A stretch of DNA of 17,842 nt from Clostridia bacterium. GTDB taxonomy: Bacteria > Bacillota > Clostridia > Oscillospirales > Ruminococcaceae. The stretch is taken from assembly GCA_021152595.1 (NCBI GenBank), contig JAGKVC010000089.1, positions 1 to 17,842 on the forward strand. The letters are read 5' to 3'. The notes below the pieces were generated by a model, which was given only the letters and a program-made list of their open reading frames with translations, ran no database searches and was not told the DNA's origin. This document shows positions 14,442 through 17,842 of this stretch, piece after piece (within the stretch, counting starts at the first letter, position 1; every line of letters begins with the position of its first letter). A program made the position numbers and the translations under genes.

Positions 14442-14536
14442 CATGACAAATTGCAGAATATATGCAAACAAGTCGCCAAGAACGCGCATATTCTTATATA
14501 ATTTGTACTGTCTTATTGTCATACGGCATGACAAAT
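14442..14536. repeat. Direct repeats of CATGACAAAT and a 19-bp inverted repeat upstream of the GH127/146 promoter
   Basis: CATGACAAAT occurs at 14442-14451 and 14527-14536, with starts 85 bases apart. The distal copy is half of a perfect inverted repeat, TTGTCAT-ACGGC-ATGACAA (14516-14534), which has the form of an operator for a dimeric regulator. The proximal copy lies about 20 bases upstream of the -35 box. No regulator gene is nearby. Confidence 0.45.
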
Positions 14537-14548
14537 CAGATCATTTAC

Positions 14549-14582
14549 AAAAAAGCAGGAGATCCAATGCGGATCCCCTGCT
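14549..14582 (-). terminator. Rho-independent terminator of the GH97 gene
   Basis: AGCAGG-a-GATCC (14554-14565) pairs with GGATC-c-CCTGCT (14571-14582) with one internal mismatch and a 5-nt loop. On the minus strand the stem runs into TTTTTT (14549-14554). It lies 14 bases after the stop codon at 14596-14598. Confidence 0.88.
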
Positions 14583-14595
14583 CTCTGCATGTGAA

Positions 14596-17500
14596 TTATG
14601 CCTGTGTCGTAAGGAACAGCACCATGCTCCTGATATCGGCGATGTCCTTCTTGCCATTGCGATTGAAGTCTGCTGCATGCTCCTGTTTCGAGCCGGTAAA
14701 GCCGTTCATCAGACCGCGCTTGAGCAGTGACAGGTCAACCGCATTGACGATGCCGTCAAAGTTCATGTCACCTGCAAGCACTTCCTCATTCGGAATTGCG
14801 AGCGCGATACGGTCGATCGAAGGCGCTGTGCCCTGATCATTATACAGCTTCACCGTGTTCTTGCCAGCCTTCAGTCTGACGGTAATATTCTTCGCTGCAA
14901 TGCCCGTCCAGTCGCCCTTGTTTGCATAGCAGCCGTCGAGCTTCGTCGCAAACGCGCCGTTGACATCGACCTTGATGCTGCGCATCTCACCGGAAACATA
15001 GTAGATACGGAGCGTGTATTCACCGTCTGCCGGAGCGGTGACGTTTTCAAAAGTGACAGTACCCTTGTTGCTGCCGCCGACATAGCCGACATATGCGCCG
15101 CCGGAGCTGTATCTGCCGTCCTTGCCGTCGGTGATTCTTGCGCCGCTCTCGATCTTTGCGTTTTCAGCCTCATAGCTGAGGTAGTTGGAATACGGTGTGG
15201 TCAGCTTCATGCTGCCCTTGGTAATCTTCATGACGCAGCCGCCGTTTGCGAGGAGGCTCTGGTCGATCTTATCGTTCTTTGTCAGACCGTTCAGGACGGT
15301 GACTTCAAGATCGCTGCCGTTTGCATTGTCATGGAAGATATATGCATTGTATGTGCCGTCGTCGTCGATCAGCTCAGAGAGCTTCACGCTGATCTTGCGT
15401 GCGGAGATCGTCGATGCGCCGATGTACCAGTTATTGCCGCTGCGGCGTGCCGTGACATTGAACTGCATCGGTCTGCCGTCAAGGACTTTCATATCATCCC
15501 AGACAACCGGAACATCGTTCAGGAACGGCAGCGCGGAGGATCCCTCATAGGTATAGACCGAATGTGCGAAATGCTGCAAGCCGGATTCGATCGTGACAAC
15601 GTCTGCAAGCGCAAAGCCTGCGGTCGCCTTGCTGTTCAGCACCGGAATACCGGTCGGGGTAAAGTCCGCCGAACCGACAACATTTCTCGTAAAGGTGTAG
15701 GAAACGCGGTTTTCGAGTGACGGGCTCGTGAACCACTTGTAATACTCAGTACCGTTGATCGCCTCGAAGGAGACAACATTCGGATACGTACGGCTCTCAC
15801 CGCGCGGAAGCGTACAGCCGTGGAACAGAACCATCAGCTTGTTCTGTGCTGCGATGGTCGAGCAGAGATACATCTGCTTCATGGTCTCCTGCGTATCGCT
15901 TTCGTAGTAGTCAACCTTGACGCCCTTGACGCCGAGTCCGCTGATGCGCTCGAACTCACGCTTGATCGTTGCTTCGTCGAGCAGCGAGTAGTACGGATAT
16001 GCAGGATGTCCCTGACTGTCCTTGTAGCCGCTGTGACCGGTGTTGTTGACGCCGTACCAGAGCCAGATGCCGACGCCTCTCTCTGCGCCGTAATCACACA
16101 GCTCCTTGATCTTTGCAGCGCTGTCGTCCCACATCGCCCAGCCGAAGTCAACCGTGACATATTCCCAGCCGTTCTGTGCTGCAAAGTCAATGTAGTCCTT
16201 CTGGGTATGATATTCGACCGGCGAATCGCCGCCGCTGCTCCACCATGACCATGTCATTTTGCCCGGCTTGATCCAGCTTGTATCCTCCAGTCTGGAGGGC
16301 GGATTCAGGTTGAGAATCAGATCACTCGATGCCATCTGATTGAGCGAGTCACCGATCACAACCGCGCGCCACGGTGTCTGGAATGCCTTGTCAAAGGAGA
16401 TGCTCTTTACCTTATTGCCGCCCTTGAACCGCAGGCTGTGGTAATTGCCGATAAATTGCAGCGCACCTGCGCAGTACGGCGTTTCCTCATTAAATACGCC
16501 TGCTTCGGAAACCGTCACCCAGAAGTGATTGTCGATCACGCCGGTATACGGGCAGGAGTAGGTTGAGGATGTCTCATTGTTTCTGTCCTTCGGAATTTCG
16601 ACCATATCCCATTCGTAGGTGTTGTTCGGCCAGTTGCCCCAGAAGGTGCAGTTGCCCGGGAACATGACCTGTGTCTGCTCCTCCTTGATCGAAGCGCCGT
16701 GATTGAGTCCGTAGCGAACACCGACGCCGTCGTCATAAGCTCTGAGCGTGACTGTCAGCGTGCTGTTGCCCTTGGTCAGCGGGAACGATACCTCAGTATA
16801 AGCATCGCGGATTGTTGTATGCTTGCCGTAGGGCATGGTGTAGGTCTCATCGACCTCATTGATTGTACCGGCAGGATCCGTCTGACCGAAGCCGCTTGCG
16901 AGATCCTCGGTTGTTGTTGTCAGACCAAGACGGGAAGGCTGAATCACGACAGATTCGATGCCTGCGCTCATCTTATTGACGGAGTAGTAATATCTGCCGT
17001 TTCCGTCACGCCAGAATTTCGCGGTCAGGGTACCGTCCGGCGAGACCGCCTGCAAGGACGGGATACTCGTCAGCGCTGTGCCGTCCGGTGCGCGGCCTGC
17101 CTCGGGATCAGTGGAAGGCTCGCCCTCGGTGATTGTATCCTCCTCAAAGGTGAAGCGGTATGTCGGAGCAGCGTCCGATGCACTGATGGACACCGGCGTG
17201 TCATAGAACTCGAAATCGTCGATCTTTGCACGGAGATCATTGTCATTATAGAGCGAATGACCGACGCCGCAGTTTGTGTACGCGGAGAGCAGTCCCTCAC
17301 CGAAGAGGCTTGCGCATGCCGCCGCAAGACTATCTGCGCCCTCACCGGACAGCGTGAGCTGCTTGCCGTCGAGGTAATACTCCGCACCGTTCGGTGTATA
17401 AACCGCTGCGAGATCGTGCCAGTCAGAATCCGGCGCGGCGCTCAGCGTGAAGATCGAGCGGTGATTGCCGTCGTCCGCGGTCGCAGTCTTGCCTGCAAAC

Positions 17501-17842
17501 ACACTCGCACGGAATGCGGTCTTATCATTCAGGTCGATGGAGATGTCCGGCGAATTGTAGCCGTTTGTATTGCCTGCGCCGAACGGCACGCCGGAGAACT
17601 GGAAGATTCTCGAATAGCTTGCTGCGGAAGAATCGAGCTTAATCCGCATTTTGACTGTAAAGCCTTTTTCGCAGCCGGATTTGAACAGCTCCGGAAGCTG
17701 GAGCCAGCCGGAACCGAATGCGCCGCCGCCAAGCGACAGGACATTTGACTTCCGGTCGGAATCGTAGATCACTGCTGCACTGCCGCCGCGAATGACGGCA
17801 TCACCCTTTGCGCTGCCGACGCTTGCGACCTTTGCGTTATTG
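14596..17842 (-). CDS. Secreted GH97 glycosidase with LamG-like, CBM35-like and dockerin modules (N-terminus outside window)
   Basis: 1081 residues are visible; the frame is open to the window edge, so the start and signal peptide are missing. A GTG at 17770-17772 is not the start, because the LamG-like domain already runs through it (SVGSAKGDAVIRGGSAA). In visible numbering: LamG-like module 1 to about 195; GH97 N-terminal sandwich from about 235 (SPDGTLTAKFW); barrel from about 500 (WSWWSSGGD, DFGWAMWD); GH97 C-terminal domain to about 880; CBM35/CBM6-like module about 884-1017 (SYEAENAKIESG, then SIDRIALAIP); dockerin 1022-1081 (DMNFDGIVNAVD and DFNRNGKKDIAD). D644 in KVDYYES is at the nucleophile position of retaining GH97 enzymes, and E699 in NGTEYYKW fits the general acid. 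That points to an alpha-galactosidase or beta-L-arabinopyranosidase type rather than the inverting SusB alpha-glucosidase. It ends at its own terminator. Confidence 0.92.
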   Translation of the reverse strand, partial: NNAKVASVGSAKGDAVIRGGSAAVIYDSDRKSNVLSLGGGAFGSGWLQLPELFKSGCEKGFTVKMRIKLDSSAASYSRIFQFSGVPFGAGNTNGYNSPDISIDLNDKTAFRASVFAGKTATADDGNHRSIFTLSAAPDSDWHDLAAVYTPNGAEYYLDGKQLTLSGEGADSLAAACASLFGEGLLSAYTNCGVGHSLYNDNDLRAKIDDFEFYDTPVSISASDAAPTYRFTFEEDTITEGEPSTDPEAGRAPDGTALTSIPSLQAVSPDGTLTAKFWRDGNGRYYYSVNKMSAGIESVVIQPSRLGLTTTTEDLASGFGQTDPAGTINEVDETYTMPYGKHTTIRDAYTEVSFPLTKGNSTLTVTLRAYDDGVGVRYGLNHGASIKEEQTQVMFPGNCTFWGNWPNNTYEWDMVEIPKDRNNETSSTYSCPYTGVIDNHFWVTVSEAGVFNEETPYCAGALQFIGNYHSLRFKGGNKVKSISFDKAFQTPWRAVVIGDSLNQMASSDLILNLNPPSRLEDTSWIKPGKMTWSWWSSGGDSPVEYHTQKDYIDFAAQNGWEYVTVDFGWAMWDDSAAKIKELCDYGAERGVGIWLWYGVNNTGHSGYKDSQGHPAYPYYSLLDEATIKREFERISGLGVKGVKVDYYESDTQETMKQMYLCSTIAAQNKLMVLFHGCTLPRGESRTYPNVVSFEAINGTEYYKWFTSPSLENRVSYTFTRNVVGSADFTPTGIPVLNSKATAGFALADVVTIESGLQHFAHSVYTYEGSSALPFLNDVPVVWDDMKVLDGRPMQFNVTARRSGNNWYIGASTISARKISVKLSELIDDDGTYNAYIFHDNANGSDLEVTVLNGLTKNDKIDQSLLANGGCVMKITKGSMKLTTPYSNYLSYEAENAKIESGARITDGKDGRYSSGGAYVGYVGGSNKGTVTFENVTAPADGEYTLRIYYVSGEMRSIKVDVNGAFATKLDGCYANKGDWTGIAAKNITVRLKAGKNTVKLYNDQGTAPSIDRIALAIPNEEVLAGDMNFDGIVNAVDLSLLKRGLMNGFTGSKQEHAADFNRNGKKDIADIRSMVLFLTTQA

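Larger units (their letters stand above)
14283..14595. other. Intergenic region between the GH97 stop and the GH127/146 start
   Basis: This 313-base AT-rich stretch contains the GH97 terminator, the inverted/direct repeat pair and the GH127/146 promoter and leader. A weaker second promoter-like pair on the minus strand (ATGACA near 14517-14522, then TATAAG) is possible. No gene is apparent. Confidence 0.65.

Noticed and set aside
16699..17748. 349-codon open frame on the plus strand, opposite the GH97 gene
   Set aside because: Antisense shadow with low-information Arg/Val/Ile/Cys-rich translation and no ribosome site.
17770..17772. GTG as start codon of the GH97 gene
   Set aside because: The frame continues to the window edge with LamG-like sequence, and neither signal peptide nor ribosome site precedes this GTG.

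Overview
The window looks like part of the genome of a cellulosome-forming gut Clostridium, most like Ruminococcus (R. champanellensis / R. flavefaciens group). The reasons are calcium-binding dockerin modules in all five near-complete or complete genes, Gram-positive signal peptides, strong AGGAGG-type ribosome sites, sigma-A promoters, and Thr/Pro/Glu linkers. The genus is inferred; no rRNA or housekeeping gene is present to confirm it. Every gene encodes a secreted protein. I see no transporter, regulator, RNA gene, mobile element or CRISPR array.

Layout. At the left edge (1-494, minus) is the N-terminus of a secreted protein with a fibronectin-III-like domain; its catalytic part lies outside the window. 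A 396-base divergent promoter region (495-890) follows. Next comes a plus-strand two-gene operon: a 1642-residue LacZ-type GH2 beta-galactosidase (891-5819) with two LamG-like modules, one inserted inside the catalytic barrel, and a GH141-like parallel beta-helix enzyme with a CBM6 and a dockerin (5877-8765). Two hairpins end the operon; the second, palindromic one also serves the convergent gene. The right half is all minus strand and consists of three separately transcribed genes. These are a CE1 feruloyl-esterase-like enzyme with an N-terminal CBM and an internal dockerin (8877-10583), a GH127/GH146 beta-L-arabinofuranosidase with a malectin-like domain and dockerin (11022-14282), and a GH97 enzyme with LamG, CBM35-like and dockerin modules (14596 to beyond 17842). 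The last two end at their own terminators, and CE1 and GH127/146 have their own promoters.

How the genes fit together. Beta-galactosidase, alpha-L-fucosidase/xylanase-type GH141, feruloyl or acetyl esterase, beta-L-arabinofuranosidase and GH97 alpha-galactosidase/beta-L-arabinopyranosidase-type activities are side-chain-removing enzymes. With the dockerins, the set reads as the debranching part of a cellulosome, aimed at decorated pectin (RG-I/RG-II), arabinogalactan or feruloylated hemicellulose rather than at cellulose itself. This is inference from families.

The less ordinary observations are the LamG module spliced into the GH2 barrel with a sister copy at the C-terminus, the internal dockerin of the esterase, the divergent dockerin recognition residues among neighbours, direct repeats at exactly 85-bp spacing upstream of two genes, a CGCAAT hexamer array and a TGTA-N6-TACA palindrome before the GH2 operon, and a possible translation-control hairpin over the esterase ribosome site.
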